A stretch of DNA of 64,000 nucleotides from Humulus lupulus (lineage: Eukaryota; Streptophyta; Magnoliopsida; Rosales; Cannabaceae): assembly GCF_963169125.1 (NCBI RefSeq), contig NC_084802.1, positions 119,292,903 through 119,356,902 of the forward strand, read 5' to 3'. Numbering within the stretch: the first letter of the stretch is position 1; each line of letters starts with the position of its first letter. The position numbers and the translations under genes were made by a program. Shown one piece after another: positions 10,182 through 20,349 of this stretch. The notes under the pieces are model-generated. The model searched no databases. It was not told where the DNA came from and saw nothing but the letters and a program-made list of their open reading frames with translations.

Positions 10182-10772
10182 GCCATGCTGACCATGACTG
10201 CTGCTCGTGCCCGCGCAGGTTCAAGCATCGAGCAGTCCCGAGCGAAGCTTACTAAGGAGCTTCAAGCCGCAGAGGCTAGGCACGATGGGGAGCTGGAGAT
10301 GGTGACCCAGCAGAAGGATTCCTTGGCTGCGGAGCTGGCAGAAAAGCAAGCCTCTCTAGAAAATGTCAGAAAGCAGAGAGATGATTACCAAGATGCTAGT
10401 CGAACCCAATGGCGTGAAGTCAAAAGGCTTTAGGATGAGAATCGTGCTAAGGACAAGAGCATTGCTGTCCTTAAGAGCTAGGTGGAGCAGCTCAAGCTTA
10501 CAAATGCCAAGGACCTGGAAAGGTATAAGAACGCGATACTTCGGTGTTTCTATGACTTCTGGAAACACAATCAAAGTGCCAACTTCGGCTACCTTCCAGA
10601 GGATGCCAGGAAGGCTGAGCTGGCTCGTTGTACTGCTCGGTTGGCTGCGGAAGAAAGAGCCAGGATTCCTGCCTCCCCAGACATTCCGCTGGCCGCCGGA
10701 GTGGAGGGAGGGGAAGCTCCAGGAGATGTAGTCGACCAGAATTCTCCCCAGGATCCTCCTGCTGCTTCTTAG
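10182..10772 (+). pseudogene. Antisense gene of element B, exon 5: coiled-coil C-terminus
   Basis: After acceptor TTGATTGCAG the exon encodes AMLTMTAARARAG and a long Glu/Lys/Gln-rich helix predicted by eye to be coiled coil (KELQAAEARHDGELEMV, QKDSLAAELAEKQASLENV). A conserved block LERYKNAILRCFYDFWKHNQ and YLPEDARKAELARCTARLA follows, then an acidic tail. Two in-frame TAG codons (10431-10433 and 10479-10481) break it. The reading frame converges tail-to-tail with the integrase end of the same element. Confidence 0.65.
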
Positions 10773-11468
10773 CCTATTTATTTTATTTCTTTTTTAAACA
10801 TACGACCTACGGGTCATGATGTAAAGACTGATTTTTCTTTGGTTTGGCTGCATGGGCAGCTTATTTTACTTTTATTTTTAAACAATTACATCCAAGAAGT
10901 ATTGCTTCCGATGTAAAAGAATTCCCTTTGATATTATAATATTTCTGTTTTATTATAACATCTGTTCGGTAACATCTGTTTGGATGACCGAACTTAGCAT
11001 AGTACTTTGGCTTGATTTAACAAAATATAAATTTTGAAAAATACTCTAAGTACCGTAGCATGCTTTCACTTATTTTGTTCATGTGTTTACATACCTCTTG
11101 GTATGCTTTGCTATCGATGTGCCTTATATGCCCCCCAAGTGACTGAGGAGCTTTAGGTCCTTGGTCACTTGCCTTGACCACGACCTGTACGAACATTATT
11201 GCTCGGTATAAAATGCAAAACTTATAATACAGCAAAACAACACACGTAATGAACAAATAATTGTAAAAAATTACAAAATTTGGCAAGAATGACTGGCTGT
11301 GCACAGTCCCTTATAATTCTCGTATTTAAATGGACTAAACATGTCTTTACGAGTGATCTTTAAAAGATCTTACACTTATAAGCGATTAGCCATATAACAT
11401 GACTAACCCTTTTTCAAAACTTGTAAAAAGTAAAAATAAATACAAGCCAGTCCTTTAAGAAGGATTGT
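10773..11468. other. Convergent 3' region between antisense gene and pol, element B
   Basis: About 700 bp without a supported gene. It is well conserved with element C (56264-56950), including a near-duplicated GATGTAAAGACT / GATGTAAAAGAATTCC segment that may hold the antisense gene's 3' UTR. AAATATAA-like polyadenylation signals cannot be assigned with confidence. Confidence 0.5.
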
Positions 11469-12703
11469 TTATTGATAATACTTGTGCAAGTGTTCTCCAT
11501 TCTGATAGCACGGAACGAGATCTCCATTTAGGCATGCAAGTTTGTATGTGCTTGGATGAAGGACTTCTTCAATCTGGTAAGGTCCTTCCCAGTTTGGTCC
11601 GCGTACTCCAGTAGCCGGGTCACAGCTGTTTAAGAAAACTCTTCGAAGCACTAAGTCTCCGACGCTGAACTTTCTTTCTTTTACTTTAGAGTTAAAATAC
11701 CGGCGACTTTTTGTTGGTACGCAGCTACTTGGAGTTGGGCTTTCTCTCGTTTCTCCTCAACCAAGTCTAGGGACTCCATCGACAGTAGACTATTTTGGTC
11801 CTAGTCGTATGTGATTCTTCGATGTGAAGGCAGATCTAACTCGACTGGCAACATAGCTTCATACCCGTATGCTAAGGAAAACGGGGTATGACCTATTGCT
11901 ATTCGATGAGAAGTTCTATACGACCAAAGTACTTCAGGCAGCTATTCTGGCCATGCTTCTTTGGCTTCCTCGAGCCTTTTCTTCAGGGTATCCTTCAATG
12001 TCTTATTCACCCCTTCGACTTGCCCATTTGCTTGTGGATGCACAACTAAATAAAAGCTCTTGATGATTCCACGCCTCTCACATAAGTCTGTGAATAGGTC
12101 ACTGTCAAACTGGGTGCCATTGTTTGAGACAATCTTCCAGGGCAATCTGTATCGACAAACAATGTTCTTGATGACAAAGTCAAGCTTTTTCTTTGTCGTT
12201 ATGGTAGCGAGTGGCTCAACTTCGGCCCATTTGGTGAAGTAGTCGACTGCTACAACTACGTATTTTACTCCACCTTTTCCTATTGGCAAGGACCCGATTA
12301 AATCTATACCCCACACTGCGAAGGGCCATGGACTTTGCATCTGCTTTAACTCATTAGGAGCTGCACGTGGGATCTTGGAAAACCTATGACACTTATCACA
12401 CTTTCGCACAAACTCCATCGAGTCTTCATTCATGGTCGGCCAGAAATAACCCTGCCTCAGAATCTTCTTTGATAAGCTTTGCCCCCTAGCTTGATCTCCA
12501 CAGAAGCCTTCATGTAGCTCCTTCATCAGTTCTTTTGCCTTTTCTGGCATAATACATCTGAGCAGTGGCATGGAGTATCCTCTTCGGTATAGAACACCAT
12601 CGACCAGTATGTACCTAGCAGCCTGTCTCTGAAGAGTCCTGGCTTTGTTTCTATCTGCTGGTAGTACACCACTCGTGAGACACTCCCAGTATGGGCCATC
12701 CAT
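11469..12703 (-). pseudogene. pol: Gypsy integrase of element B
   Basis: The minus frame from 12703 holds the zinc-binding N-terminus (LHEGFCGDQ, where the second His reads Gln, then CDKC), followed by the catalytic core. The first Asp is in AVDYFTKWAE. The second catalytic Asp is replaced by Asn (KIVSNNGTQFDS). The Glu is present in QANGQVEGVNKTLK. After a frame change the C-terminal GPY/F module appears at 11651-11469 (NWEGPYQIEEVLHPSTYKL). The Asp-to-Asn change and the frame changes make it inactive. Confidence 0.88.
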
Positions 12704-12779
12704 GTATCTGCTAACCGGACCTCCATATTGGCTTCATCTGCTCATATGCTCAGCTCACGTAGCCGCTCAACTGGCACTA

Positions 12780-13344
12780 TATTTAAAGTGTCAGCGTCCT
12801 TCACACTCGCGAGTTTGGCTAAGGCATCTGCGTTTGAATTCTGATCTCGAGGTATTTGCGGGAGGGTATATTTCTCAAATTGTGCCAACAGATCTTTGGT
12901 TTTGTTCAGATAGGCCACCATTTTTAGACCTCATGCTTGATACTCCCCCAAGACCTGATTCACTACCAGCTGTGAATCACTGTAAATATCCAGCACCTTT
13001 ATGTTCATGTCTTTGGCCAACCTTAACCTAGCGAGTAGGGCTTCATACTCGGCTTCGTTGTTTGAAGCGGTGAAATCAAACCTAATTGCGCAGTGAAATC
13101 GATGCCCTTCTGGCATTATCAATATCACTCCTGCTCCTGTGTGAGATTTTTTGGATGATCCGTTTGTGAATAACTTCCACGAATGAGCTTCAACTTGAGG
13201 CTCAGGCGCACTAGGTTTCTCGCTCTGCTCGTTGTCTGGGAGTTCAGTAAGTTCAGCAATGAAATCAGCCAAGACTTTTCCTTTTACTGCTGCTCGCGAT
13301 GAATACGTTATATCGAACTGCCCGAGTTTGACTGCCCATTTCAA
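12780..13344 (-). pseudogene. pol: Second (archaeal-type) RNase H of element B
   Basis: A separate RNase H domain follows the usual Gypsy RNase H. It has WKLFTNGSSKKSHTGAG, NNEAEYEALLARLRLAKD and IYSDSQLVVNQVLGEYQA, then PRDQNSNADALAKLAS. A second, archaeal-like RNase H at this place is a known trait of Tat-lineage elements and supports the classification. The first catalytic Asp of the family (DGSS) reads Asn here (TNGSS), whereas element C keeps Asp. A stop follows EYQA. Confidence 0.82.
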
Positions 13345-14774
13345 TAAACGACCAGCACCCTCTGGCTTTTGTAGAACTTGCTAAAGGGGCTGATCAGTTA
13401 AGACTGTGATGGGATGGGCTTGGAAGTAAGGACGTAACTTCCTTGAAGCCAAGATTAAGTAATAGGCTAATCTTTCGATGGGAGGATATCTCAATTCGGC
13501 CCCGATTAACCTCTTGCTTACATAATACACTGCCTTTTATACGCCTTCTACCTCTCTTACTAGCACCGCACTAGCAGCATATTCGGTGATCGCCAGGTAA
13601 ATGAACAAAGTTTCTCCATCTAAAGGTTTTGATAAGACAGGAGGTTGTCCCATGTGGGCTTTTAAGGCTTGGAAAGCCTGTTTGTAGTCTCCGGTCCATT
13701 CGAACTTCTTGTTGCCTCTAAGTAGATTAAAGAATGGGACGCATTTATCCGTCGATTTTGAAATAAATCTACTAAGTGCGGCAATCCTTCTAGTCAAACT
13801 TTACACATCTTTGATTTTCACTGGCGATTTCATATCGATCAGGGCTTTGATCTTTTCGGGATTGGCCTCGATTCCCCTCGAATTGACAATGAACCCCAAA
13901 AATTCCCTGATCCTACTTCGAAGGAACACTTGAGAGGATTTAGCTTCATTTGATACTTATTCAAAACATTGAAACACTCCTGTAAATCCTTCACATGTCC
14001 TTCTTCCTTTTTCGACTTTACCAGCATGTCGTCCACGTATACCTCCATGTTTACTCCGATAAACTCCTTAAACATGTGTTTAACTAGTCGCTGGTAAGTT
14101 GCACCAGCGTTTTTCAGTCCGAAGGGCATTACTTTATAACAGTATAACCCTGTATCAGTCCGAAAGCTAGTGTGATCCTCGTCGGGGGGATGCATACTAA
14201 TCTGATTGTATCCTGAGTGTGCATCCATGAAAGAGAGGATCTCGTGTCCTGCAGTTGCATCGACCAGCTGGTCGATCCTTGGGAGTGGGAAGCAATCCTT
14301 AGGGCAGGCTTTATTAAGGTCTGTGAAATCCACATAGGTTCGCCATTTTCCGTTAGGCTTGGGAACCAGTACTAGATTAGAGACCCACGAAAGATAAAAC
14401 TCCACCTTCATGAACCCATTCTCCTTCAGCTTTTCAACTTCTTCTTTTAAGGCTTTCGATCTATCTTTATCGAGCAGCCTTCTTTTTTGTTGCACGGGTG
14501 GAAAGCTCTTGTCGACGTTCAGGACATGGTTGATGACTACAGGATCTATCCCAACCATGTCTTTATGTGACCAGGTGAAAACTTCCTAGTTCTTCCTTAA
14601 AAATTCCACCAGTGCGTGCTTTGTTATTGCTTCCAAATTTTTGTCGACCTTTACAACTCTGGTCGGAAACTCTTCATCAAGCTAGACCTCCTCAAGGTCC
14701 TCGACAGGTCCAACATCTTCCTCAAAATCCCCAAAGCGAGGATCTAAGTCTCTATCCTCACTTTGGGCAACACC
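13345..14774 (-). pseudogene. pol: Gypsy reverse transcriptase and first RNase H of element B
   Basis: Reverse transcriptase spans about 14558-13900 with WSHKDMVGIDP, VDFTDLNKACPKDCFPLPRI, FMDAHSGYNQI, MPFGLKNAGATYQRLV and the catalytic MEVYVDDMLVKS, which is intact. A frameshift near 13905 (GSGNFWGS) separates it from the RNase H (13797 downward: ALSRFISKSTDKC, FEWTGDYKQAF, DGETLFIYLAI). More stops follow. The reading frame is the same as gag-protease upstream, from which it is separated by one stop codon (14775-14777) shared with element C. Confidence 0.87.
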
Positions 14775-15263
14775 CTATTTGGTGACTTCATCACCTGATT
14801 GGGCTTGTGTATCAATGGCCATCTGCAACCTTTCTGGGGGAGCGTTCCTCGACATTCCCTTCTTGGCCTTAGTAATTGAGGCATTATAGCACTCCCTTGC
14901 TTCCCTTTGATTTCCCAACACGCGTCCTACCCCTGCGTCTGCTGGGAATTTCATGGCCAGGTACCATATTGAGGTGACGGCCCTAAGGTCAACCAGTATG
15001 GGCCTTCCGATTACAGCATTGTAAGCCGAAGGACAATCGACTACTATGAAATTAGTGAGCAATGTCCTGGTAGAGGGCATTGTACCTGCTGTTACCGGAA
15101 GTCTCATTGACCCTGTTGGAGCGAGTCCCTCACCAGAGAAGCCGTAAATTGTTTGGTTGCGGGGCTCCAAGTCCTTGACGGACAACTTCATCTGTTCCAG
15201 CGAAGATTTATACAGGATGTTAACTGAACTTCCTGTATCGACCAACACTCTCTTTACCATCAT
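14775..15263 (-). pseudogene. pol: Gypsy aspartic protease of element B
   Basis: VLVDTGSSVNILYKSSLEQM contains the D-T-G active-site triplet, followed by a retropepsin-like flap (IYGFSGEGLAPTGS) and VVDCPSAYNAVIGRP. The frame ends at TAG (14775-14777) after GDEVTK. Element C ends with TAA at exactly the same codon. Upstream it is joined to gag by a small frame change. Confidence 0.86.
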
Positions 15264-17693
15264 GTTGGCAATTTGAACATCCCGACCAGCGGATCAAAAT
15301 GCAGGAATCGGACATGTTGTGCGTCGCTATCAGAGAAGGTTATTTCACCATCCTCTGACCGAGCCTTCTTTGATGCCCAGTCCTCCACAGTCATCATCTC
15401 GATGTCCTGGTCGTGGCGTAGGGTCCAAGCATATCGTTCCCTTGCCTTTCCGCTGTTTCCTGCAAGGTGCAGGCCTCCACAGATGGTGAGTAAAGTGTCA
15501 GCTACGGGATCAGGCTGCAAAGGTGGCGAGCGTTGGCATGCAGGCGCCTGCTCGTTGCCACCTGGAGCCTCTCATTGGGGAGCCCCCAAGGCCCGTACAT
15601 ATCTTCTCAAGTGTCCTTGTCTAATAAGGAACTCGATTTCATCCTTCAACTGGTTACACTCGTTTGTATCGTGTCCGTAGTCGTTGTGAAAACGACAGAA
15701 CTTGGTGGTATCCCTTTTAGAAATATCCTTTTGAATGGCAGCGGGTCTTTTGTACGGCACACTGGAACTTGTGGCCTGATACACCTCTACTCGAGACTCG
15801 ACAAGGGCAGTATAGTTAGTGAACCGTGGTTTATAACGGTTGCCCTTAGCGCACTTATTCTCAGAGGTAGAAGGCTCATTATGGGGTCTCTTCCCCCCAT
15901 TTTTGTCATTTCCATTGCCATTCCTGTTGCCTTTACCGTTGCCATTGGGTTTTGACCCATTCACGGCTTTGGCGGTATCTTTAGTCCCCTTATCCTTGCC
16001 TGGGGTTTTTCCCTCGCTGGCAATGGCATCTTCGAGCTTGATGTATCGATCAGCTCGATCCAAGAATTCTTGGGTAGTCTTAACCCCATGCTTCCTGAGG
16101 CTATTCTACAGAGGCGTACGATGCCTAACTTCTGCAGTTAGAGCCATCATTTTGCCTTCATCTCCCACTATTTTGGCTCCAGCGGCTGCTCGCATAAAGC
16201 GCTGGACGTAATCTTTCAATGGTTCTCCTTCTTGCTGGCGTATCTCAACCAGTTGGGTGCACACGACCTGCATAGATTTGTCCGTAAAACTCCTTCACGA
16301 ACATCTCCCAAGATACAATACTTGTAGGAGGGAATTTAAAAAACCACTCCTGTGCAGCATCAGAAAGTGTTGTAGGGAAGATCTTGCACCGAGCGTCTTC
16401 AGACACTTTCTGAATGTCCATCTATATCTCAAACTTGTTGACATGAGATACAGGGTCACCATACCCGTCGAAGTTCGGAAGTGTGGGCATCTTAAACTTA
16501 TTGGGAGTCTCTGCCACAGCTATCCTCTGAACGAAAGGAGTGCCCCTTCTTCTGTCGTAGTCGATGTGAAACGTTCTTCCCCCGACCAGCTGTTGCACTA
16601 CTTGGTTCAGGGCATCTATCTGGGCTTGCACGGCTTCAGGGATCGTCGGGGCCTCTGCTGCTGGGGGAATGTACTCGTCGTGCCATTCCCGACAGTCGTT
16701 GAGTACATCCCTTAAATCTTCGTCTCTTCGTCATTGCTCGCTTGCTCCGAGCTGGTTAAAGATGTTGTTTTGTCTGGGCTGTCCCCCAGCGTTACGTCTC
16801 TCTTGTTGGTCTTCCCTAGGTGATGGACTTCTACCTTCACCTCTCTCTTCATTTCTCTGACCGGCATTCCCTCTGCCTGAATCAGCCTCAATGTAACCAT
16901 GGCCATCTCTGAACCTCGATTGGCTATGGTGGGACCGACTGTACCCTCGGTTGCCTCCTCGGGCTGGAACTTCCCGAGCGTTAGGGGGAGGCTTGCGCTG
17001 GTCGGTAGGTCCCCGTGCATTATCATGCCGTGGGGGGCCCCAGACCACAGAGCTTATCTCTGAGTTCCTTCTGTTGCCAGAAGGACGCTGTCCCCTGCTC
17101 AGAGGGTTTGGCTCTTCACCCCCATGGCGTCTAGGACTATGGGGCTACTGCCTGGCCCTATTCTGCCTTAGCTTCGGGGGATTGCCTCGACCAGCCTGGG
17201 ATGGAGATTGCATCTCAGGATCCCTTGGTGGGACATCATCCTGAGGCATTGGTGGCTGCTCGGGCCTTTGAGGACTCATTGGCTGGATCGGAGGGCTAGG
17301 ATTGGGACCCCTTTGAGGTGGCCCATTCGAGGGTTGATCAGGCTGTGAGGTTGGTGCAGCCTGATTCCTAGCCAACTGCAAGGCTGCTTCGAGGGCTGTC
17401 ATGGCCTCCCTCTGACGACGGTCCATCTCCGCCTGTCTTTCACTCAACTCTTGGCATTGACGCTCTATCTCTTGCTGCTGTCGCGCCATAATCTTCGCAG
17501 CACTTTCTTGACTGGCCCTCAGATTGGCCAATTCATCTTGCAATACCCCCAAGGTATTTCTCAGCATTTCAGAGTCCAGTTCCTCCTCATCAAATTCCAA
17601 GTGTGGCTCATTTTCAGCCATGTCAGGAGGAGGAGGAGGTTGAGATGGTAGAGCGACAGCCGCCTGCCCAGTCTTCTTTGTTGTTTTTGCTAT
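15260..17693 (-). pseudogene. gag: Gag polyprotein of element B
   Basis: The N-terminus is a Glu/Gln-rich coiled coil (DEEELDSEMLRNTLGVLQDE, then ARQQQEIERQCQELSERQ) followed by a Pro/Arg-rich linker. The Retrotrans_gag capsid region (about 16600-16080) has RIAVAETPNKFKMPTLPNF, DAAQEWFF, VKEFYG and EFLDRADRYIKLEDAI. A C-x2-H-type knuckle KFCRFHNDYGHDTNECNQL lies near 15670. The start codon used by element C is ATA here (17691-17693), and there are several stops and at least two frame changes. Gag would build the particle that packages the RNA. Confidence 0.85.
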
Positions 17694-17718
17694 TAATGCT
17701 TCAACAATCTCGTCTCAA

Positions 17719-17737
17719 GCTCTCAATGAAAGCACCA
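17719..17737 (-). other. Primer-binding site of element B
   Basis: Minus-strand TGGTGCTTTCATTGAGAGC starts three bases inside the 5' LTR and is identical to that of element C (63212-63230). Confidence 0.75.
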
Positions 17738-17740
17738 GAA

Positions 17741-18339
17741 TGTTGACCCTCGATTTGGTCAACTGACGCAGAGTCAAACGCTTGATATGAATAAAGGTGT
17801 TCAAATGGGTTTAATGGAAAAAACAGTAAAGGACACAACAAATTATAGTGGTTCGGCCCCACGAAATGGTAATGACCTATGTCCACTTAAGATATTATTG
17901 ATATTAGTTCTCAAAGGAGTGATCAAAGAACTAGGGTTCTTTGAGTTTCACAAACCTGGGAGAGATGAATAGTATAATCGTCAGATAATAGCCCTAATTC
18001 TCTTGTAAGGTATAAACTTCAATCTACCAAAAAAAGTCCCTTCCTTGAGCTATTTCTCTCTATTTATAGGCTCAAAGAGAGTTACACGAATTAGTTATAG
18101 ATATTCTTTCCTAAATAATTGGATCATCATGGATCATGGGAGATAATCTTGGATATGATTACAATTGTATAAAATTATCTCTAAATATATGGAGTATACG
18201 ACCAAGCTGGTCGTATAGACACTTCAAATGTTACGTCAAGAGAATCTCACTGGTCGATGGTCGAACAGAACTTCTGCCAGGTGTCAGCCACATGTTAAAA
18301 ATGCCTGCCACGTCACCCATGCCTGCTTTTTGGATAACA
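17741..18339 (-). repeat. 5' LTR of element B
   Basis: 599 bp, TGTTATCC...GGTCAACA in element orientation. The TATA-like site is at 18061-18069 and the dyad at 18195-18217. About 94% identical to the 3' LTR by hand alignment. Confidence 0.93.
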
Positions 18340-19341
18340 AAACCTATGTGTGAGGAGGCTGACATGGCGTGTGGCTGCGAGGCAATGAACTTCTGAAACT
18401 GCTCTGTGAGTGCTTCCAGAATCTGCAGGTGGAACAATAGCTGCCATGTTCGAAGACATAGAGTGAAGAGGTCGATGAGGTTGGTTGCCAGATTTCCAGT
18501 GAGGAGACTGATTCGATGATTGCGCCCTGTTCAACAGTTTGGGACATTAAGCCTTCCAGTGTCCCTTTTGCTTGCAAAAACTGCATTCTTCATAGCCAAC
18601 CTTGGCTTGAGTCTTGTGTTGATTGTTGAAGGCTGGCGGATGAGGAACTGCAAAGACAGAGGGATTCGGAGAAGGAAGAATCCCTTTTTTCGCCCCCCCC
18701 CCCCCTTTATCAACACGAGACTTCAAGCGAATCTCTTCTGCTAACAACTCATTAGCCACTGAATCAACCGATGGAAGAGGACTGCGATGCAGGATTGTTC
18801 CATGAAGGCCTTCAAACTCATCTCGAAGAGCCATCAAAAATTGAACCAGATGTTGTGCGTCTCTCCGAGCAATGTAAGGGGCAAATTCCCGTAACTCCGA
18901 TGATTCAGTCAAAGCAAGCTGATCCCACAGATTAGACATAGCAGAATAAAATTCCAGAGTGTTCATGCTATTCTGTTGAAGGGCCCGAATGTCAATCTCC
19001 AACTGATACTGCTTTGCGAAATTAGACTGTGTATACAGCCTTTCCAAGTGCTCCCAAACTTCCTTCGCCGTCTCATATTTCGCCAATTGGATATCGATTA
19101 ATTGTTGAACCGAGTTGTTGGTCCAAGTGATGATTTTCGAATTGTTGGCATCCCAAAGATCCAACTGTTCTGCAAAGCTCTCATCCTCATCATCCTTCGG
19201 TTTTGTGGAAGTTCCAGAAACATAACCCCACATACGTTTCCCTTTTAGAAAAAATTTCATAACATAATGCCAATACGAATAATTCTGCCCATTCAATTGC
19301 ACATTGATGGACTGAAGCGAATCATCTTTTGCGCCAGCCAT
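18340..19341 (-). pseudogene. gag: Gag of Copia element G
   Basis: ATG at 19341 gives MAGAKDDSLQSINVQLNGQN, then YSYWHYVMKFFLKGKRMWGY, VWEHLERLYTQSN, LWDQLAL and FLMALRDEFEGL, the usual Copia gag (UBN2/Retrotran_gag) layout. The zinc knuckle begins CSFCKQKGHWKA and is broken by a TAA directly after the Ala. Sequence continues in the same frame (about 18546-18440) and then shifts. Element B interrupts it at 18340, just before the protease. A 13-base C run (18693-18705) encodes part of a Gly tract and is a likely place for replication or sequencing slippage. Confidence 0.85.
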
Positions 19342-19487
19342 GATGAACAATCGAAATCCAAATAGACATAATAAAGTGCGAAATCCCCAAGATTGGTGCG
19401 AAAACCTCAAAATCAAAGCCAAAGACAGAGTTCGATCACCGAGATTGTAAGCCTAGCGCAACCAAATCGAGGGTACTCAAGAACATT

Positions 19488-19499
19488 GCTCTGATACCA
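19488..19499 (-). other. Primer-binding site of element G (initiator tRNA type)
   Basis: Minus-strand TGGTATCAGAGC directly abuts the LTR with no spacer. It is the canonical plant Copia primer site for initiator-methionine tRNA. Confidence 0.92.
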
Positions 19500-19679
19500 T
19501 GATAATTTTGCAAAATAGACAAAGGAGATTTGAGAGAGAATCAAAAGGGAGGCTAGGTTTTCATTATGTCGAAAGAGATGAAAATAAGAGTACAAGAGCA
19601 ACAAAATATATAGCCAAAATAATGAGAGGCTAAAAGACTAAACTACCCTTACATATTAATAAAACTTATATTATTAACA
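19500..19679 (-). repeat. 5' LTR of Copia element G
   Basis: 180 bp, TGTTAATAA...AATTATCA in element orientation. One difference from the 3' LTR. Followed at 19680-19685 by TTATGG, matching 3341-3346. Confidence 0.93.
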
Positions 19680-20074
19680 TTATGGTCCCCAAGTCACCTC
19701 TATACTACACTATCAAGGGTATGATTATAATTGACAAAATAAAAGGACAAAATGACTTAATTGTCAAGGATTAGATTTTCCGAGGCTAAGTTGTAACTAT
19801 GTGGTAGTTATGTGTAATTAATTAATTAAATAAACTAATATATTTTATTTAAAAACTATATATTAGTTGTATTAAATATTAATTAACTTTGGGTATATTA
19901 ATAATGAAAAAGAAAAATATTAATTTATTATATGATAATAAACTATTTAAATTATAAGATAAAATTAATTTTGAATTAACTGATATTTATGCATTTATGA
20001 AATATTATATTATTTTAATGCATAAATATTTTGTCTTATTAATTAAATAAATAAGATAAAATTAGGGAAGTACA

Positions 20075-20127
20075 TGTGTGCCACACGCCCAGTCACTGTG
20101 CTTGCAAAGTGACTGGCGTGTGACACA
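20075..20127. repeat. Imperfect inverted repeat, about 20-bp arms, 10-nt loop
   Basis: The arm ending CCACACGCCCAGTCACT (to 20097) pairs with AGTGACTGGCGTGTG (from 20108), with a one-base bulge and one mismatch. The arms are GC-rich against an AT-rich background. Confidence 0.65.
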
Positions 20128-20349
20128 TGACACATTCAAATTTCGTTAAATTTTAATTGTTAAGAATTTGAATTATTTATTTATTAAATAATTAGTTCAA
20201 AATAGATATTTTAATTTTATTAAAATATTGATTAAATAATTTTATCCTAAACCTAATCAATTTTGATTGAGTCTAATTTCATTATATTATTTTAGGTTTA
20301 TAAAAGTGTAATAGTGTATTGTAAAAATAAGCAATTGATATTTCAACTA

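Larger units (their letters stand above)
6655..18339 (-). mobile_element. Element B: Tat-lineage Ty3/Gypsy retrotransposon nested in element G
   Basis: Has 599-bp LTRs at both ends, a polypurine tract at 7254 and a primer site at 17719-17737. The minus-strand order is gag, protease, reverse transcriptase, RNase H, a second RNase H, integrase, the Gypsy order with the extra archaeal-type RNase H that marks the Tat lineage. Flanking 5-mers are AAACA (6650-6654) and AAACC (18340-18344), a target duplication with one mismatch. Between integrase and the 3' LTR lies a spliced gene on the opposite strand (7492-10772). By hand count the LTRs differ at about 34 of 599 sites. Confidence 0.94.
3347..19679 (-). 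mobile_element. Element G: Ty1/Copia retrotransposon, split by Gypsy element B
   Basis: Two 180-bp LTRs differ at one base (3418 versus 19571), with a polypurine tract at 3527-3541 and a perfect initiator-tRNA primer site at 19488-19499. Flanks carry the direct repeat TTATGG (3341-3346 and 19680-19685). It is 6 bp if the LTR ends at TG/CA, or 5 bp (TATGG) if one T is counted in the LTR. Reading minus, the order is gag, protease, integrase, reverse transcriptase, RNase H, the Copia order. Element B occupies 6655-18339, between gag and protease. Removing B leaves about 4.65 kb, a normal Copia size. Confidence 0.93.

Noticed and set aside
18693..18705. 13-base C run as a functional G-quadruplex or frameshift site
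   Set aside because: A single homopolymer that encodes Gly in frame; slippage or sequencing error is the simpler reading.
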